Positions 1 through 6,442 of a stretch of 7,109 bases of DNA are shown in pieces. The translations under genes and the position numbers were made by a program. Where the stretch lies: assembly GCA_009774655.1 (NCBI GenBank), contig VSOD01000219.1:1-7109 (forward strand), given 5' to 3'. The notes under the pieces were generated by a model. The model did not search any database and was not told the origin of the DNA. It saw nothing but the letters and a program-made list of their open reading frames with translations. Position 1 is the first letter of the stretch, and each line of letters begins with the position of its first letter. Origin of the DNA: Lachnospiraceae bacterium. Its GTDB lineage: Bacteria > Bacillota_A > Clostridia > Lachnospirales > Lachnospiraceae.

Positions 1-972
1 TTTCGTGGAGCCTGTTGAGCAGAACAGCGTGTAGTCCTCAAACAGGGAATCTTCCTCTGTGAAGAACTCCCACCACTGCCGCAGATACATAGGCTTTACT
101 ATCCCTGCATCCATTGCCACATCAGCAAGGTAAATCAGCATGGGGATGTTAATCTTCTTAAGCTGTTTGTTCTTTTCAGGAAAGGCATCCGTCAGGTATT
201 CGATTGCAGACCTGAGTGTGACAATCTGCTTATCACTGTAGCTCTCCCTTATGCTTTCCGAATATTCCAAAATGGAATTTTCCGAAAAATCTTTCAGTTC
301 AAAACCACTCACATAGTTGGTGTCAAGGAGCATCATAGCCTGTAACAGGCATCTCTGGTCATCGCTTGCTTTTAACTGTGCCCCTGTAAAGCTGCAGCTC
401 ACCGAAAAGAATCTGGATTCCAGAATCTCGCTGACAATCCCTGCTAGCTCCACACCAATCTTAGCCTTCGCAATCTGTGATTTTGTGAGTGCCGTGCTGT
501 TGTTCAGTCGGAAGAAGATTTCCTCTATCTCCCGATTGCCGCAGTCCTCAAATGCAATGATTTCAAACTTGTATCTTCTGATTTCATACTGCACAGGCTC
601 TTCCAAATCACAGAAATATTTCCCAGCAATCTGATACTCTGTGTCCTCAACAGTAATGTCAGGGATATTGTCATCCAAGGGGAAATCTCCCCAGATATAA
701 GACAGAGTGCTTGTAAGTCTCTGCTTGCCGTCCATAACATAATAATTAAAGATGGGCTTCTTCTTTTCATCCACCTGCTCGCTATCCTCCCGAAGCACAT
801 AAATGTTCGGCACAGGATAATTTGCCAGCATGGAATGAATGAGAAGTGACTTTTGAGCATTGCTCCAAATCTCCGATTTTCGCTGTATGGGATGGTCAAA
901 TGAAAGCACTTTCTTGTCCTTATGCATCTTCTCTATGTTTGCGACTGTCCATGATAATTTTGTCCTATTCAT
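1..972 (-). CDS. DUF262 domain protein (GmrSD N-terminal-like), 3' end outside window
   Basis: The reading frame is open from the ATG at 972 to base 1, giving 324 residues with no stop, so the C-terminus is missing. Three hallmarks of the DUF262 (ParB/Srx-like NTPase) fold are visible: an IQR element with a conserved Trp and following helix (HPIQRKSEIW, residues 27-36), the signature DGKQRLTS (81-88, the usual DGQQR), and FFRLNNSTALTKSQ (153-166, the usual F-x-R-x-N). In known families DUF262 binds or hydrolyses nucleotides and is fused or paired with an HNH nuclease (DUF1524) in GmrSD/BrxU-type anti-phage enzymes. No HNH motif occurs in the visible part; it could lie beyond the edge or be absent. 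The start is set by AAGGAG at 981-986, 8 nt upstream. The gene follows SSB after 96 bp, probably in the same transcript. The family is confident; a defence role is inference. Confidence 0.88.
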   Translation of the reverse strand, partial: MNRTKLSWTVANIEKMHKDKKVLSFDHPIQRKSEIWSNAQKSLLIHSMLANYPVPNIYVLREDSEQVDEKKKPIFNYYVMDGKQRLTSTLSYIWGDFPLDDNIPDITVEDTEYQIAGKYFCDLEEPVQYEIRRYKFEIIAFEDCGNREIEEIFFRLNNSTALTKSQIAKAKIGVELAGIVSEILESRFFSVSCSFTGAQLKASDDQRCLLQAMMLLDTNYVSGFELKDFSENSILEYSESIRESYSDKQIVTLRSAIEYLTDAFPEKNKQLKKINIPMLIYLADVAMDAGIVKPMYLRQWWEFFTEEDSLFEDYTLFCSTGSTK

Positions 973-988
973 AAAAATTTCTCCTTCC
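970..988 (-). repeat. 19-nt translation-start cassette, copy 1 (before DUF262)
   Basis: GGAAGGAGAAATTTTTATG, read on the minus strand, comprises the ribosome binding site, spacer and start codon of the DUF262 gene. It is identical over all 19 bases to the start of the DUF5688 gene at 2438-2456. A related form (AAGGAG, then AAATTGATT, then ATG) precedes the small gene at 6746-6763. Confidence 0.85.
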
Positions 989-1068
989 GAAAATAAAAAT
1001 ATGGAATCGATGCCTGCGACGTATCACAGCACCGCTCCCATTCCAGTAATTATCCTATGTAATTGTAC

Positions 1069-1476
1069 CTATCTGAAAGGCAACTCTTCATCCAGATCAT
1101 CAGGGATATTCATAAATCCCTGGCCATCATAGGGCATGGGGGAATCTTCCTTTTTGCCGCAGTATTCAATCTCCTTTACGAAACATTCAAGAGTATAGAC
1201 TTTTTTGCCCTCCTTGTTTTCATAGCTTCCGCTCTGCATCTTTCCACAAAGAAGAATCTCCTTGCCTTTACAGAGGTTCGCTTCCGCAATCTCACCCAAC
1301 TTCCCCATGCATGTGCAAGGGATGAAATTCGCTGGATAATTGCCATCCTCACCTTTTGTCCTCTCCCTGTCCTCACAGGCAAGTGTGAACCTTGCTATGC
1401 AGACAGGTTCATTGCTGGCTGTGTACCGCACATCGGGATCTCTTGTTAATCTGCCTTTTAAGATTACCTTATTCAT
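1069..1476 (-). CDS. ssb: Single-stranded DNA-binding protein (SSB)
   Basis: A 135-residue SSB that coats single-stranded DNA during replication, repair or plasmid transfer. The OB fold covers about residues 1-106: it opens MNKVILKGRLTRDPDVRYT, as bacterial SSBs do, and continues through FTLAC (30-34), the CMGKLGEIA segment (56-64), KGKEILLCGKMQSGSYENK (70-88) and YTLECFVKEIEY (94-105). The linker is very short, and the acidic tail DDLDEELPFR (126-135) is the partner-binding tip, but with an extra Arg after the usually terminal Phe. I chose the start at 1476 because GGAGGAG (1484-1490) lies 7 nt upstream and the SSB fold begins there; an ATG at 1551 would add 25 unrelated residues. The first 8 bases overlap the end of the DUF5688 gene (ATGAATAA), which suggests translational coupling. 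Typical chromosomal SSBs are longer, so this is probably the element's own copy. Confidence 0.95.
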   Translation of the reverse strand: MNKVILKGRLTRDPDVRYTASNEPVCIARFTLACEDRERTKGEDGNYPANFIPCTCMGKLGEIAEANLCKGKEILLCGKMQSGSYENKEGKKVYTLECFVKEIEYCGKKEDSPMPYDGQGFMNIPDDLDEELPFR

Positions 1477-2440
1477 AGTCCATCTCCTCCTGCATTGTGA
1501 TTTTCCCTGTCTCTCTGACATATTGGTATGCATGGTCTGAAAAGATTTCATCGGGCATGACCACTGTTCTGTTCACCTCACAGATCATCTGTGCCATTTC
1601 CCCATAGCTTTCCACTTCATTCATCGGTATCAGTATGGTTTCATGCACACTGCTCGGAATGATGCAGATGTCACAGCCCCATTCCTCCGAAATCTTTTTC
1701 AAGAGGTTTTTGTAAAGGATGCATCCATTCCCATGGAGCTTGTATCTGTTGGTCAGCACATGCAAAGGGAGATTGATGCTTTCCGCTTCTTCCACTCCCC
1801 ACAGGCCTTCCATCAAATCCTTTTCCTCTTCACTGTCCATAAGCTCCTGAAGCACCTTCTCTATACTCAGGAGACTGTACCCCATCAGTTCAGGGGTGTT
1901 CCTGAAAGCTGTAGTATGCAGTTCATCCGCCGTTACTTTCCATAAATCCAGATGGCTGTTATGGATAAGTATGGATGCACCGCCTCCATCATTCACCCCC
2001 AGAAAACATTCATACACAATGGCGAGGTCAAGGAATTTCCTGTGCGGGATATCATTCAGGAGTTCTCTGTTCCTGTCGAAATTGACAAGTTTGAATATGA
2101 TCCTCTCTTTCACTTTCTTCCAGTCTGTGAAAAGGGAAGCATCAAACTTTTTCCCTGTCCTGCTTTCCCGATAGACCTGCAGGATGGCTTCTTCAATTTC
2201 AACAAGGGGGTTCCCTTTCCTGTACCTGTCATAGAATCCCTCCATATAAATGTTGGGGTGCAGGTTTGTATCCTGCTCCGTAATGACTAAGGCTTTCAAT
2301 TTTGTATCATTGTTTTTGGTGACATCGTTCAAATAAACAATGTAGCTGTCGCCAAGCCTCCTTTGTATGTCGATCCTGACAGATATACAGAATCCATCAA
2401 ATGACATACAATCCCTTTCTTTAGAATCTTTTCCCTGCAT
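1469..2440 (-). CDS. DUF5688 family protein, function unknown
   Basis: A 323-residue protein I recognise as DUF5688, a family common in gut clostridia and their mobile elements and without a known biochemical role. Segments typical of the family are LHPNIYMEGFYDRY (60-73), the charged TDWKKVKERIIFKLVNFDRN (105-124), IPHRKFLDLAIVY (131-143), ILIHNSHLDLW (157-167), HVLTNRYKLHGNGCILY (227-243) and DICIIPSSVHETILIP (257-272). No signal peptide, membrane segment or catalytic motif is evident, so it is probably cytoplasmic. AAGGAG (2449-2454), 8 nt before the ATG, supports the start at 2440. An ATG at 2407 (weaker AAGGGA, 5 nt upstream) would remove 11 residues and match the usual family N-terminus, so it is a real alternative. 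It is the first gene of the unit and overlaps SSB by 8 bp, so it may act with SSB on DNA, but that is inference. Confidence 0.85.
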   Translation of the reverse strand: MQGKDSKERDCMSFDGFCISVRIDIQRRLGDSYIVYLNDVTKNNDTKLKALVITEQDTNLHPNIYMEGFYDRYRKGNPLVEIEEAILQVYRESRTGKKFDASLFTDWKKVKERIIFKLVNFDRNRELLNDIPHRKFLDLAIVYECFLGVNDGGGASILIHNSHLDLWKVTADELHTTAFRNTPELMGYSLLSIEKVLQELMDSEEEKDLMEGLWGVEEAESINLPLHVLTNRYKLHGNGCILYKNLLKKISEEWGCDICIIPSSVHETILIPMNEVESYGEMAQMICEVNRTVVMPDEIFSDHAYQYVRETGKITMQEEMDYE

Positions 2441-2456
2441 AAAAATTTCTCCTTCC
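2438..2456 (-). repeat. 19-nt translation-start cassette, copy 2 (before DUF5688)
   Basis: This is the second exact copy of the 19-nt string containing ribosome binding site, spacer and ATG, 1468 bp from the first. The match stops at the start codon: the coding sequences that follow are unrelated, as are the bases just upstream. Confidence 0.85.
2449..2456 (-). promoter_or_regulatory. Ribosome binding site of the DUF5688 gene
   Basis: GGAAGGAG read on the minus strand, with the spacer AAATTTTT before the ATG at 2440. The 19-nt string from this site through the ATG is repeated exactly before the DUF262 gene. The strength of this site is the main reason to prefer 2440 over the internal ATG at 2407. 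Confidence 0.8.
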
Positions 2457-2503
2457 TGTGTCTTAGCACATAAAATATTTGGCCTATGCCATTTCCCTTT
2501 AGC

Positions 2504-2562
2504 AACCTGTCAATGCGTAACCTATAAAACAAACAACCTGTATTTCTGCTGTTTTAACCTGT
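2504..2562 (-). repeat. Four ACAGGTT-like direct repeats upstream of the DUF5688-ssb unit
   Basis: Read on the minus strand, ACAGGTT occurs at 2556-2562, 2535-2541 and 2504-2510, with a one-base variant ATAGGTT at 2519-2525. Neighbouring copies start 21, 16 and 15 bp apart, all in the same orientation, and the gaps are AT-rich. The last copy lies inside TTGACAGGTT. The array lies between the candidate promoter at 2602-2630 and the DUF5688 start, so it could be an operator, a protein-binding element in the mRNA leader, or short iterons. The heptamers are seen directly; the role is inference. Confidence 0.55.
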
Positions 2563-2569
2563 TAATAAT

Positions 2570-2585
2570 AGGCTTTATTCAGCCT
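2570..2585. other. Small inverted repeat in the DUF5688 leader
   Basis: AGGCT and AGCCT form a perfect 5-bp stem around a 6-nt loop. On the plus strand the right arm runs into TTTT, so it resembles a weak terminator in that direction, but no plus-strand gene lies near. On the minus strand it would be a small hairpin close to the 5' end of the DUF5688 transcript. Confidence 0.35.
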
Positions 2586-2601
2586 TTTTCATTGACCATA
2601 G

Positions 2602-2630
2602 ATTCTAAGCAGAAAGAAGAAAAATATAAA
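2602..2630 (-). promoter_or_regulatory. Candidate sigma-A promoter for DUF5688-ssb-DUF262
   Basis: On the minus strand TTTATA (2625-2630; 4 of 6 matches to TTGACA) is followed after 17 nt by TAGAAT (2602-2607; 5 of 6 matches to TATAAT). It lies just after the primase terminator, where a new promoter is expected. Transcription would begin near 2595, giving a leader of about 155 nt that contains the ACAGGTT repeats. An alternative is TTGACA at 2508-2513, but it has no good -10 box at normal spacing. Confidence 0.45.
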
Positions 2631-2639
2631 TAAAATCGC

Positions 2640-2668
2640 AAAAAATAACAGGCTTTTACACCTGTTAT
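2640..2668 (-). terminator. Rho-independent terminator after the primase gene
   Basis: On the minus strand ATAACAGG, an 8-nt loop and CCTGTTAT form a perfect 8-bp stem (2661-2668 with 2645-2652), followed by a T run through 2640. It begins 4 bp after the primase stop codon. It separates the helicase-primase unit from the DUF5688-ssb-DUF262 unit. Confidence 0.75.
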
Positions 2669-2671
2669 CTC

Positions 2672-3868
2672 TTAGCTAAATATCCTTGATATCCAATAAT
2701 CATTTATATCCTTAAACTGCTTTGGATACTCGCAGACTGCATAACTGTATTTATACCTGTTAGATGGGTTCTGATTATAGTTTTCAAAGAAATCTTTCAT
2801 TTCCTGTGTTGCTTTTCTGCCTGCACTATCGTGGTCAAAACAAATAACAAACCTATCCTTATGGCATGGCACATAATCTTCCGACAAATAATGCATCAAT
2901 GATTTTAAGTTTGCTATACTGTTCAGGGAAATGCTTCTTTTATTGTTCATGGCAAATGTAAGTGCATCCTCAATTCCTTCTGTAAGGTAAATATCTTTGC
3001 CTTTATCCTGTATGTCCTTTGTGATAAAGTTGAAGTCAGAAGTTCCCAATGCTCTTTTTGTATGGTTCCCGTCAAGACTTTTCTGTATCGCCATATGCCT
3101 CCCTGTACCCATATAGAACTGGTCAGAACACAAAAAAGTACATTCGTCAGCTTCGTAGTCAACAAGATAGATGATGCTGTTAGTTCCCTCCCAATAATTA
3201 TGCTTAATCTGAATTTTATTTAGTGTCAGGATGGCGGATATTCCCTTGTAAAGTGTACCACTGGTCTTTATCTCACATAACCGATTGATTTCATTCTGGT
3301 CTGTTGTTGTCCTTAATGCTTTATTAATGCTCTGTTCTGTATAAACTTTTCCCCTATATACAAAAGAATCATATAGCATGATCCCCCTGCTATGGAGAAA
3401 ATTCAACTCATATCCGCTAATAGGCTTACTGTTATTGATTATCATTTCATAAGGGCTGCCACTGTTCCCTTTACTGGGCTGACCATTTACCTGACAGCTT
3501 TTGCTACTGCCAGACTGATAACCATTCACCTGATTACTACTGTTGGTTATCATTGCACTGCCATTGCTTCCATTTGCCATATCCTCCAGCTTTAGGATTT
3601 CTTCTACCGCTCTGTAGAATGGCACAACTCTCCCATTTACTTTCTCACAAAGGCACTGGTACAGGTCAATAGTATCGAAAACCTCCCCACAGCCAAAACA
3701 TTTACAGGTGTTCCTTGATACAGAGTAGGAACAGCTTGCTGTTTTATCATCGTGGCTAGGGTGTGGGCATCTTATCTGCCCATATTTATTCTTCTCCCAC
3801 CCAAATTCATCTAAAATAATGTTTATGTCCACATCCTTTGCAGACTGTATTGTTTCTCTATCTATCAT
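2672..3868 (-). CDS. CHC2 zinc-finger/Toprim DNA primase
   Basis: A 398-residue DnaG-type primase that would make RNA primers on single-stranded DNA. Residue numbers here are from the chosen start. The N-terminal zinc finger has ligands C34, H39, C57 and C60, in CPHPSHDDKTAS (34-45) and CKCFGCG (55-61), with the two-residue insertion common in element-borne primases. A Ser/Gly/Asn/Gln-rich linker (about 98-140, QVNG present twice) follows. The Toprim fold supplies the catalytic Glu in YLTEGIEDAL (E297) and the metal-binding DxD in ICFDHDSAGRK (D345, D347). DnaG is about 600 residues; this protein lacks a recognisable C-terminal helicase-binding domain. ATG 3868 is preferred: GGGAGG (3878-3883) lies 9 nt upstream, but only 3 nt before the ATG at 3874, which would add Met-Tyr. 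It follows the helicase gene after 172 bp, and the two probably work together in replicating the element. Confidence 0.92.
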   Translation of the reverse strand: MIDRETIQSAKDVDINIILDEFGWEKNKYGQIRCPHPSHDDKTASCSYSVSRNTCKCFGCGEVFDTIDLYQCLCEKVNGRVVPFYRAVEEILKLEDMANGSNGSAMITNSSNQVNGYQSGSSKSCQVNGQPSKGNSGSPYEMIINNSKPISGYELNFLHSRGIMLYDSFVYRGKVYTEQSINKALRTTTDQNEINRLCEIKTSGTLYKGISAILTLNKIQIKHNYWEGTNSIIYLVDYEADECTFLCSDQFYMGTGRHMAIQKSLDGNHTKRALGTSDFNFITKDIQDKGKDIYLTEGIEDALTFAMNNKRSISLNSIANLKSLMHYLSEDYVPCHKDRFVICFDHDSAGRKATQEMKDFFENYNQNPSNRYKYSYAVCEYPKQFKDINDYWISRIFS

Positions 3869-3877
3869 ATACATTTT

Positions 3878-3883
3878 CCTCCC
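3878..3883 (-). promoter_or_regulatory. Ribosome binding site that decides the primase start
   Basis: GGGAGG on the minus strand lies 9 nt before the ATG at 3868 and only 3 nt before the ATG at 3874. The normal spacing makes 3868 the likelier start, shortening the longest reading frame by two residues. Confidence 0.75.
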
Positions 3884-4040
3884 TGTAAAATAAACTTCTG
3901 CTCCTTAAAAAGAAAAAGGGAATTGGATTGCTTATGGGTTCTATCTCCCTGTGAAAACAAATGTAAAAAGCTATTTTTTATGTGCAGAGATTCACTCCCT
4001 ATTCCATATATCCCACTTTTTCCTTTTATCGGCACTTATT
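3884..4040 (-). other. Gap between helicase and primase genes, no clear element
   Basis: This AT-rich stretch lies between the helicase stop and the primase ribosome binding site. I see no terminator with a U-tract, no convincing promoter (TTTACA followed after 16 nt by GATAGA is weak) and no small gene with a ribosome binding site. The primase is therefore most simply read through from the helicase. Confidence 0.5.
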
Positions 4041-6377
4041 TTATTTGTAATCTGGTTTCTCTATTATAAAAATGTCCTTTTCATCTGTTTTTAGCTGATT
4101 GCGGATTGCTCCACTCCCTTTGGACTTGTACATCCTCTTTATGAGCTTTTCTATACTTCTTTTGGCAGTTTTTTCATTAAGGGATTCTGCATCCTTGGGA
4201 TACACCTTTTTATAAAATGCAAGAATCTCTCCTGCCAAAGCCTCTGTCACATTATAGCATCCGCATCCTTTCTGTTTCAGATAACAGTATATTGCCACCT
4301 GCAAGGTGTTTTTTAATTCCCTGCCGTACAAAGGAATATCCCCTGTATTCATTCCGTCAAATTTTTCAAGCATCCTGTTGGATGTAATCAGAATATATGC
4401 CTTTTTATACTTTGTTACTCTCCCCTTTGATTTAGAGCTGACCAGCACCCGAAGTATATTCTCTTTTGACATATGCAGTTTTTCAAGGTCTTTCATCAGT
4501 TCCTGCATATAGCCTGTTCTTCTGATTCTTGAAATATTATCCTTGTGGTGTATGTCCGAAGTATATTTGTTTTCCTCCCACTTTACGATTGCATTGTAAT
4601 AATGTTCATCACAGACCACTTCCTGCCTGACATATTCAAGACCTTCCCATAAGTTATTTCTGTCATACTCCCTTTTCCCTTTCCCTGTTGCAGTCTCCAC
4701 AAAATCAACCCTGACTTTCATTCTGGCTTCCAGTTCCTCTTTCAGCCTGTCTGCATTATAAAGGTACTGCTTTTGATACTGGTTATAACTGACCATGTGC
4801 AGAAGCCTGTTATCTGTCTTAATTTTGCCATCCTCATATTTTAGGCAGTCTTTTAGTTCTTTTTGGGCTTCAATGCCTGCAAGTGTCAAGATCTCAATCA
4901 GCTTATTGTCATCCAGCACCAACCCCTCCATTTCATCATCAGTCAGGTTTCCTGCTGTCTGCTTTCCATTCCTTGCCATTGCCAGAGTATCTACTATCCT
5001 TTGGAGAGTGTTCTCTACCTCTTTTGCCCTTCTGTAGTTTGATTTCAGAATATCCAGCAGAGATCTGAATCTTTCCACATAAAAGAATACAGGCTCTGAA
5101 TCCTTACAATAAACCCTCTCTCCACTCTCACCGCAAGACTGAATATATATAGTTCTTACCCTTTTTCCGCCATACAGCTTTAATTCCACTTGATAGCTTC
5201 CATCTGCAATCTTATCCATTTGGCTTGAATCATTTATAATCACTCTGTCATTTTCCACTACAACATCATGGAACTCACATATCCTGTTCCCATCCTGATC
5301 AAAAAGATATGCTTCATTTGCCTTTGGCTTTGGCAGAATAACCTTTGCACATTCAATGTGGGATGTGTCAGTTCTTCTTACCCTGTTAAAGAACTGCTCG
5401 ATTGAATCAACACTCATGTTCCAATCAGGGAAAGCTGCTATCATCTGTAAATTGGCAGGATAGGAGGTCACATTCAATCCAACTTCTGACACACTGGTTG
5501 TCAAAATCCCTCTGTATTGCGAGCTTTGGATTGTCTCTTTCTCAACAATAGAATTATAAAGGGTATTGTTCTTTTCCTCGCTTGTGAGCACTGCATAAAA
5601 TGGCAGATAATTTTTTACCAAATCAGCAATTACATCCTTATCATTGAGCCTGACAAATGGGAAACATTTATCCAAATCTATATTTTTCACATACTCTATC
5701 ACATCATCCACAAACTCAATCTCTATCCTGTCCATGACAGGCTTATAAGTGTCGCTTTCAAACTCAATACACTTATTGCATCTAAAAAGCGACATAGGGG
5801 CTGGCGTCGCTGTCACTAAAATGACATTATCATAGAAATCACTTTCAATGCCTGATATGATTCCCTTCATAGCCCATTCCCTGAACTTATGCTGTGTCAC
5901 CAGATAATGGCACTCGTCAATGATCAGCACATATCTTTCTTTGCTTCCCTGTGCTTTCTGCATCCTGATATAATCATGCACCTTATCCAGTTTTTCATAA
6001 GTGGTTGCCGTTATCTTTTTGCTGGTGCGGAACATATCCCCGCCAGACAATGCCGTGACTTCGGGAATATGCCCTGTCTGCTGTGTTGTGTCTACTGTTG
6101 GCAGTGCTATATATACTTTGCAGTTTTTATCCTGCTTCACTACTTTTTTAGCCACATCTGCCAGCGTCCATGTTTTTCCAGAACCTGTGGGAGCCACCAC
6201 AAGAGTGATTCCCTTATTTGTCATTGCAGTCTCTAATGCTTTCACATTATCAGGGTTATCCGCAATATATCTGTTGTATTTTCGTGTCTCCACATCCCTG
6301 CAGTAATAGCTGTCATTATAAAAGAGCTTTCTAATAGCTGGTGACATTTTCCTGATTAAATCTGCCCTCATTCCCAT
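4041..6377 (-). CDS. Superfamily 2 DEAD/DEAH-like helicase (DECH box), element replication
   Basis: A 778-residue protein with an SF2 ATPase/helicase core in its first 350 residues: Walker A APTGSGKT (62-69), motif Ia ALPT (91-94), Walker B DECH (154-157), motif III TAT (189-191), motif V TTSVSEVGLNV (293-303) and motif VI QFFNRVRR (328-335, with Q328, R332 and R335; the usual Gly is Asn). It should use ATP to move along or unwind nucleic acid. Residues after about 350 match nothing I recognise; 683-750 (YGRELKN to KRMYK) is helical and basic and might be a winged-helix DNA-binding region. The start at 6377 is set by AAGGAGG (6383-6389) 5 nt upstream; an upstream ATG at 6506 would add 43 residues read through the preceding gene in another frame. 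With the downstream primase it forms a helicase-primase pair, and it could serve as an origin-melting factor, since no initiator is seen. Confidence 0.88.
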   Translation of the reverse strand: MGMRADLIRKMSPAIRKLFYNDSYYCRDVETRKYNRYIADNPDNVKALETAMTNKGITLVVAPTGSGKTWTLADVAKKVVKQDKNCKVYIALPTVDTTQQTGHIPEVTALSGGDMFRTSKKITATTYEKLDKVHDYIRMQKAQGSKERYVLIIDECHYLVTQHKFREWAMKGIISGIESDFYDNVILVTATPAPMSLFRCNKCIEFESDTYKPVMDRIEIEFVDDVIEYVKNIDLDKCFPFVRLNDKDVIADLVKNYLPFYAVLTSEEKNNTLYNSIVEKETIQSSQYRGILTTSVSEVGLNVTSYPANLQMIAAFPDWNMSVDSIEQFFNRVRRTDTSHIECAKVILPKPKANEAYLFDQDGNRICEFHDVVVENDRVIINDSSQMDKIADGSYQVELKLYGGKRVRTIYIQSCGESGERVYCKDSEPVFFYVERFRSLLDILKSNYRRAKEVENTLQRIVDTLAMARNGKQTAGNLTDDEMEGLVLDDNKLIEILTLAGIEAQKELKDCLKYEDGKIKTDNRLLHMVSYNQYQKQYLYNADRLKEELEARMKVRVDFVETATGKGKREYDRNNLWEGLEYVRQEVVCDEHYYNAIVKWEENKYTSDIHHKDNISRIRRTGYMQELMKDLEKLHMSKENILRVLVSSKSKGRVTKYKKAYILITSNRMLEKFDGMNTGDIPLYGRELKNTLQVAIYCYLKQKGCGCYNVTEALAGEILAFYKKVYPKDAESLNEKTAKRSIEKLIKRMYKSKGSGAIRNQLKTDEKDIFIIEKPDYK

Positions 6378-6382
6378 AGTAT

Positions 6383-6389
6383 CCTCCTT
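6383..6389 (-). promoter_or_regulatory. Ribosome binding site of the helicase gene
   Basis: AAGGAGG read on the minus strand, 5 nt before the ATG at 6377. It fixes the start well inside the longest open frame. A perfect hairpin ends 2 nt upstream of it (6392-6408), so ribosome access could depend on RNA structure. Confidence 0.8.
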
Positions 6390-6391
6390 TC

Positions 6392-6408
6392 TTCCCCCTG
6401 TGGGGGAA
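6392..6408 (-). promoter_or_regulatory. GC-rich hairpin directly before the helicase ribosome binding site
   Basis: TTCCCCC and GGGGGAA form a perfect 7-bp stem around a 3-nt loop (ACA on the minus strand). Five consecutive G-C pairs make it stable. There is no U-tract, so it is not a standard terminator; a role in mRNA stability, processing or control of helicase translation fits better. Confidence 0.55.
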
Positions 6409-6430
6409 CTCCATGCATTCACACATGGAG
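6409..6430 (-). promoter_or_regulatory. Second hairpin in the small gene-helicase gap
   Basis: CTCCATG and CATGGAG form a perfect 7-bp stem around an 8-nt loop, abutting the GC-rich hairpin with no base between. It lies 12 bp after the stop codon of the small gene. The pair fills 39 of the 65 bases of the gap. Confidence 0.55.
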
Positions 6431-6442
6431 CTTTAAACCTTT

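Noticed and set aside
317..634. Plus-strand open frame of about 105 codons
   Set aside because: It lies opposite the DUF262 gene, has no ribosome binding site or recognisable domain, and the minus strand there encodes clear DUF262 motifs.
525..899. Minus-strand frame of 124 codons
   Set aside because: It is out of frame inside the DUF262 gene and its product resembles no protein; the DUF262 frame runs open through the whole stretch.
1063..2290. Several plus-strand frames opposite SSB and DUF5688
   Set aside because: They are mirror frames of well-supported minus-strand genes, without start signals.
2570..2590. Plus-strand terminator
   Set aside because: The stem is only 5 bp, and no plus-strand gene lies upstream to terminate.
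3955..3980. AT-only hairpin AAAAAGCTATTTTT as terminator of the helicase gene
   Set aside because: It has no GC pairs in the stem and is too weak; the primase is likely cotranscribed.
5889..6306. Plus-strand frames with hydrophobic Cys-rich products
   Set aside because: They lie opposite the Walker A and DECH region of the helicase and have no start signals; the hydrophobic look comes from the antisense of charged codons.
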